A DNA stretch of 64,000 bases from JBELHR01 sp042091275. Lineage in GTDB: Bacteria > Bacteroidota > Bacteroidia > Flavobacteriales > Flavobacteriaceae. The notes beneath the pieces were generated by a model. It had not been told where the DNA came from. It did not search any database and saw nothing but the letters and a program-made list of their open reading frames with translations. The position numbers were made by a program, and so were the translations under genes. The DNA lies in the NCBI GenBank assembly GCA_042091275.1, contig JBELHR010000010.1, forward strand, positions 1-64,000, read 5' to 3'. Below are positions 46,533 to 55,713 of this stretch, piece after piece (position 1 is the first letter of the stretch; each line of letters opens with the position of its first letter).

Positions 46533-46883
46533 ATGGCAATAATTATAACTGATGAATGTATTAATTGCGGGGCTTGTGAACCGGAATGTCCAAATAATGC
46601 AATTTACGAAGGTGCCGAAGATTGGAGATATGCAGATGGTACTGAACTGAGCGGAAACATCGTTCTTCCATCGGGTACTCAATCTGATGCAGACGAAGAT
46701 CAGGAGGCTATTAGCGATGATGTCTATTATATAGTTCCAGACAAATGCACAGAGTGTAAAGGATTTCACGATGAACCACAATGTGCTGCGGTTTGCCCAG
46801 TAGATTGTTGTGTTCCCGACGAAGATGTTGTGGAGACAGAGGAAGAGCTTTTGTCAAAACAGCGATTCTTGCACAAAGAATAG
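46533..46883 (+). CDS. 4Fe-4S dicluster ferredoxin
   Basis: 116-aa acidic electron-transfer protein. The first cluster is held by CINCGACEPEC (Cys9, 12, 15, 19), and the second by CTECKGF...QCAAVCPVDCC, with an insertion of some 40 residues between the halves, as in the bacterial-type (2[4Fe-4S]) ferredoxins of this phylum. Divergent from the acyl-CoA reductase; both may be co-regulated. Followed by a strong terminator. Confidence 0.93.
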   Translation: MAIIITDECINCGACEPECPNNAIYEGAEDWRYADGTELSGNIVLPSGTQSDADEDQEAISDDVYYIVPDKCTECKGFHDEPQCAAVCPVDCCVPDEDVVETEEELLSKQRFLHKE

Positions 46884-46901
46884 TTTTTTAAGATAATATT
46901 G

Positions 46902-46940
46902 AAAGAGCCCTTTGTTTTAGCAGAGGGCTCTTTTTTTTAT
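46902..46940 (+). terminator. Intrinsic terminator after ferredoxin gene
   Basis: 13-bp stem (AAAGAGCCCTTTG with CAGAGGGCTCTTT, one G-U), loop TTTTAG, followed by a T-tract to about 46938. Confidence 0.9.
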
Positions 46941-46961
46941 ATCTTGCAATAAACCAAATCT

Positions 46962-47933
46962 ATGAATTCAAGAAGGAAATTCCTCAAACTAAGCTCTCTT
47001 GCTAGTTTGTCTCTGGGCCTTGTTTCGGCTGTGCCAAAATCAAAACAAGTTCACTCTAAACCGGGAACACCAATTATGATTTCCACCTGGTCTCATGGCC
47101 TTCAGGCCAATGAAGCCGGATGGGAAGTGCTCTCCTCAGAAGGTTCTGGTTTAGACGCGATTGAACAAGCAGCTAGAGTTGTAGAATCCGATCCTGAAAT
47201 TACGAGCGTCGGTATTGGTGGACTTCCTGATGCAAAGGGTTTCGTTACCCTCGATGCCTGTATAATGGATAAGAATTCATCTTGTGGTGCCGTTACCTTT
47301 TTACAAGACATTGAGAATCCTATCTCCGTGGCTAGAAAAGTTATGGAAGAAACTCCACATGTTATGCTCAGCGGAGAAGGTGCAAAGCAATTTGCTATCG
47401 ACCAAGGATTCAAAACAAGGAATCTCTTGACAGATAATGCAAAGCGCGCTTGGAAAGAATGGAAGGCTAGTGGTGAGGAAAGATCTCGAGTAAATTCTGA
47501 GAATCACGATACTATCGGTTTGTTGGCTATGGATTCAGCAGGGGATATATACGGCGGCTGCACAACGAGTGGAATGGCTTTTAAGATGCACGGTCGGGTA
47601 GGAGATTCTCCGATTATCGGATCGGGTTTGTTTATTGATAACGAAGTAGGAGGTTGCACCGCTACTGGTGAAGGAGAAGCCATAATAAGAGCTTCCGGTA
47701 GCTCATCTGTTGTAGAATTGATGCGTTTGGGTTACAAACCGCAACAAGCCTGCGAAGAAGTAGTAAAAAGAATTGTAAAACAGAATGCGGATTTGGCTAA
47801 TTTACAGGTTGCCTTTTTAGCCATAAATAAATCAGGAGAGGTAGGTGCATGCAGTATTCATCCAGGATTTAATTTTGCTTATAAGTCGAGTTTTAAAACG
47901 GTATTGTCCAATTCAAAATATATTATAGCATGA
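46962..47933 (+). CDS. N4-(beta-N-acetylglucosaminyl)-L-asparaginase-like Ntn-hydrolase, Tat-exported
   Basis: 323-aa self-processing amidohydrolase. The N-terminus SRRKFLKL followed by LASLSLGLVSA fits a twin-arginine signal. The alpha chain holds GSGLDAIEQA; autocleavage occurs before Thr184 in NHDTIGLLA, the nucleophile; GGCTTSGM, GRVGDSPIIGSG and GEGEAIIR complete the site. Family members split the GlcNAc-Asn bond of glycoproteins or act as isoaspartyl peptidase. Overlaps cutC by 4 bp (ATGA). Substrate is inferred from family only. Confidence 0.9.
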   Translation: MNSRRKFLKLSSLASLSLGLVSAVPKSKQVHSKPGTPIMISTWSHGLQANEAGWEVLSSEGSGLDAIEQAARVVESDPEITSVGIGGLPDAKGFVTLDACIMDKNSSCGAVTFLQDIENPISVARKVMEETPHVMLSGEGAKQFAIDQGFKTRNLLTDNAKRAWKEWKASGEERSRVNSENHDTIGLLAMDSAGDIYGGCTTSGMAFKMHGRVGDSPIIGSGLFIDNEVGGCTATGEGEAIIRASGSSSVVELMRLGYKPQQACEEVVKRIVKQNADLANLQVAFLAINKSGEVGACSIHPGFNFAYKSSFKTVLSNSKYIIA

Positions 47934-48622
47934 TTTTAGAGGCTTGTGTTCAAGAAATAGAAGAAGTAAAATTTGCTGCAAAAAAAGGCTTTAGAAGAGT
48001 AGAATTGTGCAGCTCCTTGGAATCTGGAGGATTGACTCCATCCAAAGGGACCATCAAACATGCTTGTAAAATTAAAGATATTGAGACCCATGTAATGATT
48101 CGTCCAAGAGCAGGTGATTTTTGCTATAATTTTGATGAAATAGCAATTATGAAGGCAGATATAAAAACCTGTCACAAAATGGGTGCTACAGGGGTAGTCT
48201 TTGGTATGCTCAACGAAAACGGGAAACTAGCTTTAGAAAATATACCATTGATACAATACGCGATATCCAAAGGTCTAGAGGTGACTTTTCACAGAGCATT
48301 TGATCTTATTTCGGATAAGGATGAAGCCGTGAGACAGCTGATCTCGTGGAATGTGAAACGCATATTAACCTCAGGTGGAGGAAGTAATATTATGGAGGGG
48401 ATTGACGTGTTACAAGATCTTTCTGCTAACTACCGAGACCAGATAGAAATCACTGCAGGCAGTGGAGTAGATGCGGATAATATTCATTTTTTAAATGCTG
48501 CTGGTATCAAAGCTATTCATTTTTCGATTTCCCGAGCAAGTAAATCAAACAACACCTTTGGATTTGGGTTTCAAAGGACCATAGACAGAGAGAAAGTTAC
48601 TAGAATTTTAGAAGCGATTTAA
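47930..48622 (+). CDS. cutC: CutC family protein
   Basis: 230-aa TIM-barrel protein: LEACVQEIEEVKFAAKKGFRRVELC then SSLESGGLTPS, MIRPRAGDF, TFHRAFD, ILTSGG. CutC was linked to copper tolerance in E. coli, but its role is disputed. It overlaps the upstream asparaginase by 4 bp, so it is translated together with it. No copper exporter is nearby. Confidence 0.93.
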   Translation: MILEACVQEIEEVKFAAKKGFRRVELCSSLESGGLTPSKGTIKHACKIKDIETHVMIRPRAGDFCYNFDEIAIMKADIKTCHKMGATGVVFGMLNENGKLALENIPLIQYAISKGLEVTFHRAFDLISDKDEAVRQLISWNVKRILTSGGGSNIMEGIDVLQDLSANYRDQIEITAGSGVDADNIHFLNAAGIKAIHFSISRASKSNNTFGFGFQRTIDREKVTRILEAI

Positions 48623-48626
48623 ACAG

Positions 48627-48659
48627 TTGTTTTTTTAATCAAAGGAAATACTATCTTTG
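48627..48659 (+). promoter_or_regulatory. Promoter of ychF (TTG-N22-TATCTTTG)
   Basis: TATCTTTGC at 48652-48659 with TTG at 48627-48629, spacing 22. Leader about 15 nt to ATG 48679. Confidence 0.6.
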
Positions 48660-48678
48660 CAGCCAAAATTAGATCGAA

Positions 48679-49770
48679 ATGAAAGCTGGAATTGTAGGCC
48701 TACCAAATGTAGGGAAATCAACATTATTTAATTGTTTGTCCAATGCCAAGGCTCAAAGTGCAAATTTCCCTTTTTGTACTATTGAACCTAATATAGGTGT
48801 GGTAAATGTCCCAGATCCAAGGTTGCAAAATCTAGCGGATTTGGTGGAGCCAGATAAGGTTCAGCCTGCTATCGTGGAGATTGTAGATATTGCTGGATTG
48901 GTAAGAGGAGCTTCCAAAGGAGAAGGCCTCGGGAATCAGTTTTTAGCGAATATCCGAGAAACCGACGCAATTATTCATGTTTTGCGTTGTTTTGAAAACG
49001 ATAACATCATCCATGTCGACGGTTCTGTTGACCCTGTAAGAGATAAGGAGACCATTGATATAGAACTTCAGTTAAAGGATTTAGAGGCAGTAGAAAAGCG
49101 TTTAGAACGCGTAAAACGAACTGCAAAAACTGGAAATAAAGAAGCGCAAGCAGAATTGGCAGTCCTAAACAAAATTGAGGAGTCTCTGTTGAAGGGAGAA
49201 TCTGTTAGGGCAATTGACTTTACTGAAAAGGAATTAGAATTTGTCGATGCCTTACAATTTATAACCTCCAAGCCTGTACTTTACGTTTGTAATGTAGATG
49301 AATCCTCTGCGGTTAATGGAAACGCATTTGTGGATAAAGTTAGAGAGGCGGTTGCTAATGAAGATGCAGAAGTACTCGTGTTAGCTGTTGGAACAGAAGC
49401 AGATATTAACGAGTTGGACGACTATGAAGAGCGTCAAATGTTCCTTGCAGATATTGGTTTGGAAGAACCAGGTAGTTCAAAATTGATTCGTTCAGCCTAT
49501 GCGCTATTGAATCTTCAGACCTACTTTACTGCTGGTAAAAAAGAAGTTCGTGCTTGGACCATTCACATCGGTGATACGGCACCTCAAGCTGCAGGTGTAA
49601 TTCACACGGATTTTGAAAAAGGGTTTATCCGAGCGGAAGTAATTAAATATGACGATTATATTTCTTTAGGGAGCGAAGCCAAGGTTAAAGAAGCTGGAAA
49701 GCTATCTATTGAAGGAAAAGAATATATTGTTCAAGACGGAGATTTGATGAACTTTAGATTCAACGTTTAA
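48679..49770 (+). CDS. ychF: Redox-regulated ATPase YchF (Obg-like)
   Basis: 363-aa P-loop NTPase of the Obg family preferring ATP, binding the ribosome. G1 GLPNVGKST, G3 DIAGLVRGASKGEGLGNQFL in pieces, NVDES (replacing NKxD, the basis of ATP use), then a coiled-coil and a C-terminal TGS domain (ITYFTAGKKEVRAW-like). Usual length. Single gene between promoter and terminator. Confidence 0.97.
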   Translation: MKAGIVGLPNVGKSTLFNCLSNAKAQSANFPFCTIEPNIGVVNVPDPRLQNLADLVEPDKVQPAIVEIVDIAGLVRGASKGEGLGNQFLANIRETDAIIHVLRCFENDNIIHVDGSVDPVRDKETIDIELQLKDLEAVEKRLERVKRTAKTGNKEAQAELAVLNKIEESLLKGESVRAIDFTEKELEFVDALQFITSKPVLYVCNVDESSAVNGNAFVDKVREAVANEDAEVLVLAVGTEADINELDDYEERQMFLADIGLEEPGSSKLIRSAYALLNLQTYFTAGKKEVRAWTIHIGDTAPQAAGVIHTDFEKGFIRAEVIKYDDYISLGSEAKVKEAGKLSIEGKEYIVQDGDLMNFRFNV

Positions 49771-49796
49771 GTTTTTTGAGCAAATCAAAAATTGAT

Positions 49797-49835
49797 AAAA
49801 AGTCTGTTAATAATTATTTTAACAGACTTTTTTTT
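49797..49835 (+). terminator. Intrinsic terminator after ychF
   Basis: 14-bp stem AAAAAGTCTGTTAA / TTAACAGACTTTTT around an 8-nt loop, then a run of T. Confidence 0.88.
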
Positions 49836-49885
49836 ATTGCCTCTATTATTCTAAATTAGCAACACTTCAAGTTTTAAATTCACCT

Positions 49886-51736
49886 ATGGCCGCAGAGACT
49901 AAATATACCGAAGACAATATTAGATCTTTAGATTGGAAGGAGCATATCCGTATGCGTCCTGGTATGTATATCGGTAAACTTGGAGACGGTTCTTCCCCGG
50001 ATGACGGTATTTATATTCTTCTAAAAGAAGTTTTGGATAATTCCATTGATGAGTTTGTCATGGGCTCCGGAAAAACAATAGAAATTCAGATTAAAGAGGA
50101 TCAAGTCAGCGTCCGAGATTACGGGAGAGGTATTCCATTGGGTAAAGTAGTAGATGTGGTATCCAAAATGAATACTGGAGGTAAATACGACTCTAAGGCT
50201 TTTAAAAAATCTGTCGGTCTCAACGGGGTTGGTACCAAGGCTGTAAACGCGCTTTCTGTCAATTTTAAAGTTCAAGCGGTTCGAGACGGAGAAACAAAAT
50301 ATGCGGAGTTTTCCAAAGGAGAACTGCTGTTAGATTCCGATAGAGAGAAAACTTCTCAGAGAAAGGGAACAAAAATTAGTTTTACTCCCGATTCTAGTAT
50401 TTTCCACAACTTTAAGTACCGAAATGAGTACGTGGTGAAAATGATAAAAAACTATGTTTATCTCAATAGGGGATTAACTATAGTTTTTAACGGAGAAAAG
50501 TATTTTTCTGAATTTGGTTTAAAAGATCTTTTAGAGGAAAATATTGAAGAAACTGCGAGATTATTTCCAGTAATTCACCTTCAAGAAAGTGATATTGAAT
50601 TGGCTTTGACCTTTTCTAAGGCTCAGTATAATGAAGAATATCACTCTTTTGTAAACGGTCAACACACCACCCAAGGAGGAACGCATCTCGCTGCTTTTAG
50701 AGAGGCTCTGGTGAAAACGATAAGAGATTTTTTCGGCAAAAATTTTGACGCTGCTGATATACGAAAATCGGTTGTGGCTGCCATAGCGATAAAAGTAATG
50801 GAACCTGTTTTTGAGAGTCAAACCAAAACAAAATTGGGTTCTACAGAAATGGGAGGAGGTCTGCCGACGGTGAGGACTTTTATAAATGACTTTATCGGTA
50901 GAAACTTAGATAATTTCCTGCACAAGAATACCGATATAGCTGAGCAGATTCACAAAAAAATCCTTCAAGCAGAAAAGGAGAGAAAGGAACTCTCTGGAAT
51001 CCGAAAATTAGCAAAGGAACGCGCTAAAAAAGCGTCTTTACACAATAAGAAATTAAGAGATTGTAGGGTGCATCTCGGAGATATAAAAAAGGATAATTAC
51101 CTGGAATCTACTTTGTTTATTACAGAGGGGGACTCGGCCAGTGGATCGATTACAAAGTCTCGAAACGTCAATACCCAAGCGGTCTTTTCTTTAAAGGGTA
51201 AGCCGCTGAATTCATTCGGTTTGTCTAAAAAAATCGTTTATGAAAATGAGGAGTTTAATTTACTCCAGGCCGCCTTAAATATTGAAGATGGTATAGAGAA
51301 TTTGCGTTATAACAATATTGTAATTGCCACAGATGCGGATGTCGACGGTATGCATATTCGCTTGTTGCTAATCACCTTCTTTTTGCAGTTTTTCCCGGAA
51401 GTGATCAAAGAGGGACATCTGTATATTCTAGAAACCCCCTTGTTTAGAGTTAGAAATAAAAAAGAGACCCATTATTGCTATAGCGAAGAGGAGAAACAAG
51501 AGGCCAACGATAAACTTACTGGTAAAGTGGAAATCACCCGATTTAAAGGTTTAGGGGAAATATCTCCAGACGAATTTAGAAATTTCATCGGGGAGGATAT
51601 TCGCTTGGATCCGGTTATGTTGGACAAGGAAAAATCCATTGCAGAGCTGTTAGAGTTCTATATGGGTAAAAATACTCCGGATCGTCAAAAGTTTATTATC
51701 AATAATTTAAAAGTAGAATTAGATCTTGTCGAATAA
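49886..51736 (+). CDS. parE: DNA topoisomerase IV subunit B
   Basis: 616-aa type IIA topoisomerase ATPase subunit. GHKL ATPase motifs: EVLDNSIDEF, DYGRGIP, GLNGVGTKAVNALS; transducer region with QTKTKLGS; TOPRIM with EGDSASG and DADVDGMHIR. The gyrB-specific insertion is absent and a topo IV subunit A gene follows, so it is called ParE, not GyrB. Stop at 51734-51736 is one base before the parC ATG. Confidence 0.95.
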   Translation: MAAETKYTEDNIRSLDWKEHIRMRPGMYIGKLGDGSSPDDGIYILLKEVLDNSIDEFVMGSGKTIEIQIKEDQVSVRDYGRGIPLGKVVDVVSKMNTGGKYDSKAFKKSVGLNGVGTKAVNALSVNFKVQAVRDGETKYAEFSKGELLLDSDREKTSQRKGTKISFTPDSSIFHNFKYRNEYVVKMIKNYVYLNRGLTIVFNGEKYFSEFGLKDLLEENIEETARLFPVIHLQESDIELALTFSKAQYNEEYHSFVNGQHTTQGGTHLAAFREALVKTIRDFFGKNFDAADIRKSVVAAIAIKVMEPVFESQTKTKLGSTEMGGGLPTVRTFINDFIGRNLDNFLHKNTDIAEQIHKKILQAEKERKELSGIRKLAKERAKKASLHNKKLRDCRVHLGDIKKDNYLESTLFITEGDSASGSITKSRNVNTQAVFSLKGKPLNSFGLSKKIVYENEEFNLLQAALNIEDGIENLRYNNIVIATDADVDGMHIRLLLITFFLQFFPEVIKEGHLYILETPLFRVRNKKETHYCYSEEEKQEANDKLTGKVEITRFKGLGEISPDEFRNFIGEDIRLDPVMLDKEKSIAELLEFYMGKNTPDRQKFIINNLKVELDLVE

Positions 51737-51737
51737 T

Positions 51738-54296
51738 ATGAATCCCGAAGCTTTAGAAAATGATTTTGCTCAGGAAGGTACCATTACCAAGGTTACTGGT
51801 ATGTATAAGGAATGGTTTTTGGACTATGCCTCTTATGTGATTTTGGAACGTGCTGTTCCTTCTATGGAGGATGGTTTTAAGCCGGTGCAGCGCAGAATTT
51901 TACAATCCATGAAGGATTTGGACGATGGGAGATATAATAAAGTCGCAAATCTAGTTGGGCATACCATGCAGTATCACCCGCATGGAGACGCCTCTATCGC
52001 CGATGCCATGGTGCAATTGGGGCAAAAGGAGCTGCTTATCGATATGCAGGGAAACTGGGGGAATATTCTCACCGGAGATCGTGCTGCAGCCTCTCGATAT
52101 ATTGAAGCTCGTCTGTCCAAATTTGCTTTGTCAGTCGTATTTAATCCAAAAACGACAGGTTGGCAAGCATCGTATGACGGTCGTCGCAAGGAACCAATTA
52201 ATCTGCCTGTTAAGTTTCCTTTATTACTCACGCAAGGAGCAGAAGGAATCGCAGTTGGATTGTCAACAAAAATACTACCGCACAATTTTGTCGAACTCAT
52301 AGACGCTTCGATCAAATATTTAAAGGGCCGTTCGTTTACCTTGTTTCCTGATTTTATGACAGGAGGGACTGCAGATATAAGTAATTACCAAGACGGGGTT
52401 CGAGGTGGAAAAGTACGTGTTAGAGCTAAAATTGAACAATTAGATAAAAAAACTTTAGTCATAAGAGAGATTCCTTTTGGAACGACCACTAGTAGTCTTA
52501 TAGACTCTATTCTAAAGGCAAATGACAAAGGAAAAATTAAAATCAAAAAGGTAGAGGATAACACTGCTGAAAATGTAGAGATTCTCATTCATTTACCTGC
52601 GGGTATATCTCCGGATAAAACCATTGATGCCCTATATGCCTTTTCAAACTGTGAGAATTCAATATCTCCTCTTTGCTGCGTAATCCAGGATAATAAACCG
52701 AGATTTATTGGAGTTTCTGAACTTCTTAAATATTCCGCAGACCATACGGTAGATTTACTCAAAAAGGAATTAGAAATTCAATTAGAGGAATTGGAGGCCC
52801 AATGGCACGCCTCTTCCTTGGAGCGAATTTTTATCGAAAAGCGAATCTATCGCGATATTGAAGAGCAAGAAACCTGGGAAGGAGTTCTCAATGCTATAGA
52901 TGAAGGTCTAAAGCCATTTATAGGTCACTTAAAGAGGCCCATAGTGGAGGCCGATTTGGTGCGATTGACAGAAATTAAAATTAAGCGTATTTCGAAATTT
53001 GATTTGGACAAAGCGCAACAGTATATCGATGGATTGGAAGAGCAAATTGCAAAGGTCAAAGACCATCTCGCCAACCTTATTGTCTATGCCATTGATTATT
53101 TCGCAGATTTAAAAAAGAAATATGCCAAAGGTAGAGAACGCAAGACAGAACTGGCTAGTTTTGATGATATCGTGGCTACAAAAGTAGTAATACGCAACGA
53201 AAAACTCTATGTAAACAGGGAAGAAGGTTTTGTAGGTACCTCCTTGAAAAAAGATGAATTCATAGAAGAATGCTCTGATATAGACGATATAATAGTCTTT
53301 AGAAACGACGGTTCTATGACAATTACCCGCGTTAGCGCAAAAACCTTTGTAGGTAAAGATATTCGCCATGTCGCTGTCTTTAAGAAAAACGATAAAAGAA
53401 CGGTTTATAACCTGATATATCAAGATGGACGCGGAGGATCTACTTTTATGAAGCGATTTTTTGTCACCTCAATCACTCGCGACAAAGTTTACGATTTGAC
53501 CAATGGTAGCAAAGGTTCTAAGCTCCATTACTTTTCCGCAAACAAAAATGGAGAAGCCGAGGTGGTTTCTGTCAATTTAAGGGCGGTAGGTACAGTTAAA
53601 AAATTAAAATGGGATCTCGATTTTTCAGATTTAATAATCAAAGGAAGATCGTCTAAAGGAAATTTGGTAACCAAATTGCCTGTGCGTAAGATAGAATTCA
53701 AATCTGCAGGTCAATCCACGCTAAAGCCGCGTAAAATTTGGTTTGATGAGACGGTAAAGCGTTTAAACGTAGATAATCGAGGAATACTTCTGGGAGAATT
53801 CAAGCCAGAGGACGAACTTATTCAGATAGATAAGAAAGGAAATTTGAAAACTTTTAAGCCCGACTTAAGTGTTCATTTTAGCGACGACTTGTTGGTTCTA
53901 GAGAAATGGAATTCCAAAAAACCAATTTCGGTACTCTATTTTGATGGAGATAAGTCTCGCTATTATATCAAGCGTTTTATGAGTGAATCCAATAAGGAGG
54001 AATTTATTATTTCAGATAACAGCAAGAGTCAACTCCTCCATGTGAGCACCGCTTACAGACCGAGTGTTGAAGTGGTGTTTTCCAAAAGAAACTTAGAGAG
54101 TGAAGTTATTGATTTTGAATCATTTATAAGTGTTAAAGGAATCAAAGCTTTAGGTAACCAATTCAGTGTCGAAAAAATTAAAAAGGTTACTATTTTGGAG
54201 GACCTCCCTTATGAGGAACCAGTTGAGCTTCCTGCGGAAGAACCAAAAGCCAATCTCGAATCAGAAAGTCAAGCTTCTTTATTTGACAAAGATTAA
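51738..54296 (+). CDS. parC: DNA topoisomerase IV subunit A
   Basis: 852-aa cleavage-rejoining subunit. Active-site Tyr is in AAASRYIEARLS; QRRILQSMKDL, HPHGDASIADAMVQLGQ and ILPHNFVELI are conserved winged-helix and tower parts. The C-terminal domain has degenerate beta-pinwheel repeats. ATG 51738 follows the parE stop by 1 bp; the in-frame TTG at 51726 inside parE is rejected. It converges and overlaps by 4 bp with the BtuF-like gene. Acidic C-terminus (ESQASLFDKD). Confidence 0.95.
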   Translation: MNPEALENDFAQEGTITKVTGMYKEWFLDYASYVILERAVPSMEDGFKPVQRRILQSMKDLDDGRYNKVANLVGHTMQYHPHGDASIADAMVQLGQKELLIDMQGNWGNILTGDRAAASRYIEARLSKFALSVVFNPKTTGWQASYDGRRKEPINLPVKFPLLLTQGAEGIAVGLSTKILPHNFVELIDASIKYLKGRSFTLFPDFMTGGTADISNYQDGVRGGKVRVRAKIEQLDKKTLVIREIPFGTTTSSLIDSILKANDKGKIKIKKVEDNTAENVEILIHLPAGISPDKTIDALYAFSNCENSISPLCCVIQDNKPRFIGVSELLKYSADHTVDLLKKELEIQLEELEAQWHASSLERIFIEKRIYRDIEEQETWEGVLNAIDEGLKPFIGHLKRPIVEADLVRLTEIKIKRISKFDLDKAQQYIDGLEEQIAKVKDHLANLIVYAIDYFADLKKKYAKGRERKTELASFDDIVATKVVIRNEKLYVNREEGFVGTSLKKDEFIEECSDIDDIIVFRNDGSMTITRVSAKTFVGKDIRHVAVFKKNDKRTVYNLIYQDGRGGSTFMKRFFVTSITRDKVYDLTNGSKGSKLHYFSANKNGEAEVVSVNLRAVGTVKKLKWDLDFSDLIIKGRSSKGNLVTKLPVRKIEFKSAGQSTLKPRKIWFDETVKRLNVDNRGILLGEFKPEDELIQIDKKGNLKTFKPDLSVHFSDDLLVLEKWNSKKPISVLYFDGDKSRYYIKRFMSESNKEEFIISDNSKSQLLHVSTAYRPSVEVVFSKRNLESEVIDFESFISVKGIKALGNQFSVEKIKKVTILEDLPYEEPVELPAEEPKANLESESQASLFDKD

Positions 54297-55411
54297 TTCA
54301 GTCTATCAAAGAATTTAGTCTTGTATTTACTGTCCAAAGAGTCTTGTGAGGTAAAGTATAAAATATCGGAAAGTACCCAGTCTGGGTGAAGAGGTGCTTG
54401 GTCAAAATATAGGAAGGAACCGTTTTTACTCTTTCTCATGGCGTAGGAAAAAACGCGATTTTCCGCAACAGCTTTCAGATTGTTGTAGAGAGGGTTAGCA
54501 GTTCTGAGCTTTTCTAAGCTGCTCGCATTATCCGGTGCAAACCAATATTCTGCATTTTTAGACTCAAAGACTACCGCCTCTGGATCCAGAGAAAGGCTGG
54601 CTGTTTTTGTGTTGTCTGAATAGATATAATGCAGTCCTGCATCTTTGTAGAAGGTTGCCATAAAGGAATTTCCTCCCGGGGCATACCAAATACCATTAAA
54701 AATTGACCCTGAGATTACTGTTTTATTTTTGTCGACCTCTTTTTTCTTCAGGGAGATATAATTGTTTTTTACGCTATTAAAATAGTTTTGAGCACGTTCT
54801 ACTTCTTGAAATAAATAACCATAAACATAGATCCATTCTGTTCGAGCCAAGGGGCTTTTTTCTCTCCAATCCCCATTGTAAAGGATAGGTATATTGGCTT
54901 TGTTAAGAAAATCATGACCCGAAATTTCTCCGTTTAAGGAAAAGGCCATGAGCAAATCCGGATTCAAATTGTAAATCAATTCGAGATTCATCAACTCGTT
55001 TTCGCCTATGTCGACAATTTCTTTGTTTGTGGCTCTATCGTAGACGATATCAGACGAGATATAGTTGATATTTGGAAATGCAACTATACTTTTATCTACT
55101 TCGAGTTCTTCCAAATAGGGAATAAAGGTGCTCGATGTTGGTATAATCCGCTCTACTGGAACATCTATAACCGTGAGATCTTTCAATGCAGATGGAATAT
55201 TTTGTCCTTTTTCTCTTAAGACATATCGGACCGTATCTGGTTTTCCAAAATCAGAAATAATAGATAAAACTTTGGTGTTTTCTAGTTTTTCAATCACAAA
55301 GCCTTTGGCATATTCTGGAACAAATACAGCTTGTAAATCCCCATTTAACTCGGGCTTTACACTACATCCAAATGTTATTGATAATGCAAAAATCCATACA
55401 AAATTTCTCAT
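54293..55411 (-). CDS. Periplasmic corrinoid/haem-type binding lipoprotein (BtuF-like)
   Basis: 372-aa ABC importer binding protein of cluster TroA/BtuF. Lipoprotein signal ends SITFGCS, giving a lipid anchor. Segments such as SIVAFPNINYISS, NLELIYNLNPDLLMAFS, YNGDWREKSPLARTEW and YSDNTKTASLSLDPEAVV match this fold. Diverges from a cobalamin-riboswitch TonB receptor, so cobalamin or a corrinoid is the likely ligand. Start at ATG 55411 rather than six codons upstream. Permease and ATPase genes are not adjacent. Confidence 0.85.
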   Translation of the reverse strand: MRNFVWIFALSITFGCSVKPELNGDLQAVFVPEYAKGFVIEKLENTKVLSIISDFGKPDTVRYVLREKGQNIPSALKDLTVIDVPVERIIPTSSTFIPYLEELEVDKSIVAFPNINYISSDIVYDRATNKEIVDIGENELMNLELIYNLNPDLLMAFSLNGEISGHDFLNKANIPILYNGDWREKSPLARTEWIYVYGYLFQEVERAQNYFNSVKNNYISLKKKEVDKNKTVISGSIFNGIWYAPGGNSFMATFYKDAGLHYIYSDNTKTASLSLDPEAVVFESKNAEYWFAPDNASSLEKLRTANPLYNNLKAVAENRVFSYAMRKSKNGSFLYFDQAPLHPDWVLSDILYFTSQDSLDSKYKTKFFDRLN

Positions 55412-55440
55412 TTGTTTATAAAATATCAATTATTATTAGA

Positions 55441-55448
55441 CAAAAATA
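55441..55448 (-). promoter_or_regulatory. -7 box TATTTTTG of btuF-like gene
   Basis: Minus-strand TATTTTTG about 30 bp before ATG 55411. Its -33 region overlaps the divergent btuB-type -7 box at 55459-55466. Confidence 0.45.
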
Positions 55449-55458
55449 TAATTTAATT

Positions 55459-55466
55459 TATATTTG
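55459..55466 (+). promoter_or_regulatory. -7 box TATATTTG before cobalamin riboswitch
   Basis: TAnnTTTGC immediately upstream of the riboswitch, placing the start near 55471. -33 shows TTA instead of TTG. Confidence 0.6.
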
Positions 55467-55474
55467 CAGCGAAA

Positions 55475-55640
55475 TTTGGTTCTTACTTTGGTAAGATTAA
55501 AAGGGAATCTTGTTAGAATCAAGAGCTGTTCCCGCAACTGTAAACTCAATACATGTGCTTTTTATTAATCCACTGGGTCCTTTAGGATTTGGGAAGGAAA
55601 AAAGTTTCGAGTGAGCCAGGAGACCTGCCTGTTCAAAACA
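55475..55640 (+). ncRNA. Cobalamin (AdoCbl) riboswitch
   Basis: Contains the conserved blocks in order: GGGAAtc near 55503, CCCGCAACTGTAA at 55541-55553, GGGAAGG at 55591-55597 and the B12 box GAGCCAGGAGACCTGCC at 55612-55628. These are the hallmark strings of RF00174. It lies on the leader of the TonB receptor at 55714 and should shut it down when cobalamin is plentiful. Downstream AAACTT...AAGTTT (about 55648-55670) may belong to the expression platform. Exact 5' and 3' ends are approximate. Confidence 0.93.
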
Positions 55641-55713
55641 TAAGTACAAACTTTCGGGATAGAAGTTTAGTTTAAAACCTATAACTCTTTACCTGAAAAC
55701 AAATGAATCAATC

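Noticed and set aside
51726..51737. TTG start for parC
   Set aside because: It overlaps the end of parE; the ATG at 51738 follows the parE stop by 1 bp.
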